The notes beneath the pieces were generated by a model. That model had not been told where the DNA came from. It saw only the letters and a list, made by a program, of their open reading frames with translations, and did no database searches. From contig CALFIZ010000111.1 of the NCBI GenBank assembly GCA_937877575.1, positions 1-5,711 of the forward strand: 5,711 bases of DNA, written 5' to 3'. The DNA is from an uncultured Marinilabiliales bacterium. GTDB lineage: Bacteria > Bacteroidota > Bacteroidia > Bacteroidales > BM520. Below are positions 5,235 to 5,711 of the stretch, piece by piece. Position 1 is the stretch's first letter, and each line of letters starts with the position of its first letter. Both the position numbers and the translations under genes were made by a program.

Positions 5235-5711
5235 CGGCCAATGCTCCTTCTTTTAATTTGTATTACTTAAGCAGCGGTGGCCAGGACGAAGCGTACTTGC
5301 GGCGTTTAGCGGCGGACATGGCGCCGCGTTTGCAGCAATCCCAGGCGGCGATTATGGATAAATTAAATCAGGCCATCCGCAGTGGCAAAGCGGTGGCTTT
5401 GGCAGAAAATTTATCTCCCAAAAACAGTATCGTGCTTAAGGAACTGCAAATTTATTATCCCGGTTTGTATGTGCTGGAGGAGAATAAACGCAGCTATCCG
5501 CACGGCCAGTTTGCCAGTCATTTGTTGGGATATTTAGGGAGTATAGAAGGACATGAGTGGAAAAACCGGGACTTGTCTTTAGAATATCGCTTAAATGCCA
5601 AAATAGGGAAAAACGGTCTAGAAAAGAAGTTGGAAAAAGAATTGAAAGGCCGTGATGGCGGGGTATATCTGGAAGTGGATTACCGCGGGCGTGTCAAACG
5701 TATTATTGAGG
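5153..5711 (+). CDS. mrdA: Penicillin-binding protein 2 (PBP2-type transpeptidase), internal fragment
   Basis: PBP2 is an inner-membrane transpeptidase that cross-links peptidoglycan during cell elongation with RodA and MreB. The open frame gives 186 codons with no stop, covering part of the periplasmic dimerisation region. Landmarks in order are LAERNRTQILYQTAPRGRI with FTADGTIIAANAP (from 5153), RSYPHGQFASHLLGYLG (5489-5539), GKNGLE (5606-5623), and EVDYRGRVKRIIE at the window edge. The N-terminal cytoplasmic tail and membrane helix are missing because sprA occupies that place; the transpeptidase domain with SxxK would lie beyond the window. Of 24 leucine codons, 18 are TTA or TTG, unlike sprA, where CTN codons dominate. 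With no start codon or upstream region it is not a functional gene here. It probably comes from another organism; I cannot name the donor. Confidence 0.9.
   Translation, partial: MAERNRTQILYQTAPRGRIFTADGTIIAANAPSFNLYYLSSGGQDEAYLRRLAADMAPRLQQSQAAIMDKLNQAIRSGKAVALAENLSPKNSIVLKELQIYYPGLYVLEENKRSYPHGQFASHLLGYLGSIEGHEWKNRDLSLEYRLNAKIGKNGLEKKLEKELKGRDGGVYLEVDYRGRVKRIIE

Noticed and set aside
1..5711. tRNA or rRNA genes, CRISPR arrays, insertion sequences, or hairpin-plus-T-run terminators
   Set aside because: I saw none by eye. Intergenic space totals only about 150 bases and is accounted for by promoters and short spacers. No novel multi-gene system is supported.

Overview
The window reads as a Bacteroidota (probably Bacteroidales) chromosome segment up to about position 5160, with a piece of unrelated bacterial DNA joined at the right end. 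The Bacteroidota assignment rests on four things: a SprA gene, which belongs to the type IX secretion system of this phylum; Bacteroidota-type -7 promoter elements (TAnnTTTG, here always continuing into CAT); gene starts without Shine-Dalgarno sequences; and the protein flavour of the RecX, RF2 and RuvA homologues. The 5711-base length and the mixed right end would fit a metagenomic contig, but that is inference.

Layout. On the minus strand, reading right to left, lie a class III-like Sir2 deacylase (3234-2512), recX (2515-2105, overlapping the sirtuin stop by 4 bases), prfB for release factor 2 (2054-965, with the classic +1 programmed frameshift) and class II fumarase fumC (953 to beyond position 1). 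Gaps are -4, 50 and 11 bases. The 50-base gap carries a second promoter-like element, so prfB-fumC may be transcribed both with and apart from sir2-recX. On the plus strand, divergent from the sirtuin across an 84-base AT-rich gap, lie ruvA (3319-3903) and, 8 bases on, the start of sprA (from 3912). The gap holds two opposed -7 elements forming an inverted repeat.

Right end. The sprA frame stays SprA-like to a GWQNVT stretch at about 5151-5168. From there a different frame (bases 5153 onward) encodes the N-terminal periplasmic part of a PBP2-type transpeptidase (mrdA), with very different leucine codon use. The switch lies in about 16 bases that read sensibly in both genes, which looks like a chimeric join, most simply an assembly artefact.

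The genes serve mostly housekeeping roles: recombination (RecX, RuvA), translation termination (RF2), central carbon metabolism (FumC), protein deacylation (Sir2) and protein secretion (SprA). I see no mobile element, CRISPR array, RNA gene or undescribed multi-gene system. The points most worth checking are the chimeric join and the prfB recoding site, which holds an AGGAGG although no gene start in the window uses one.
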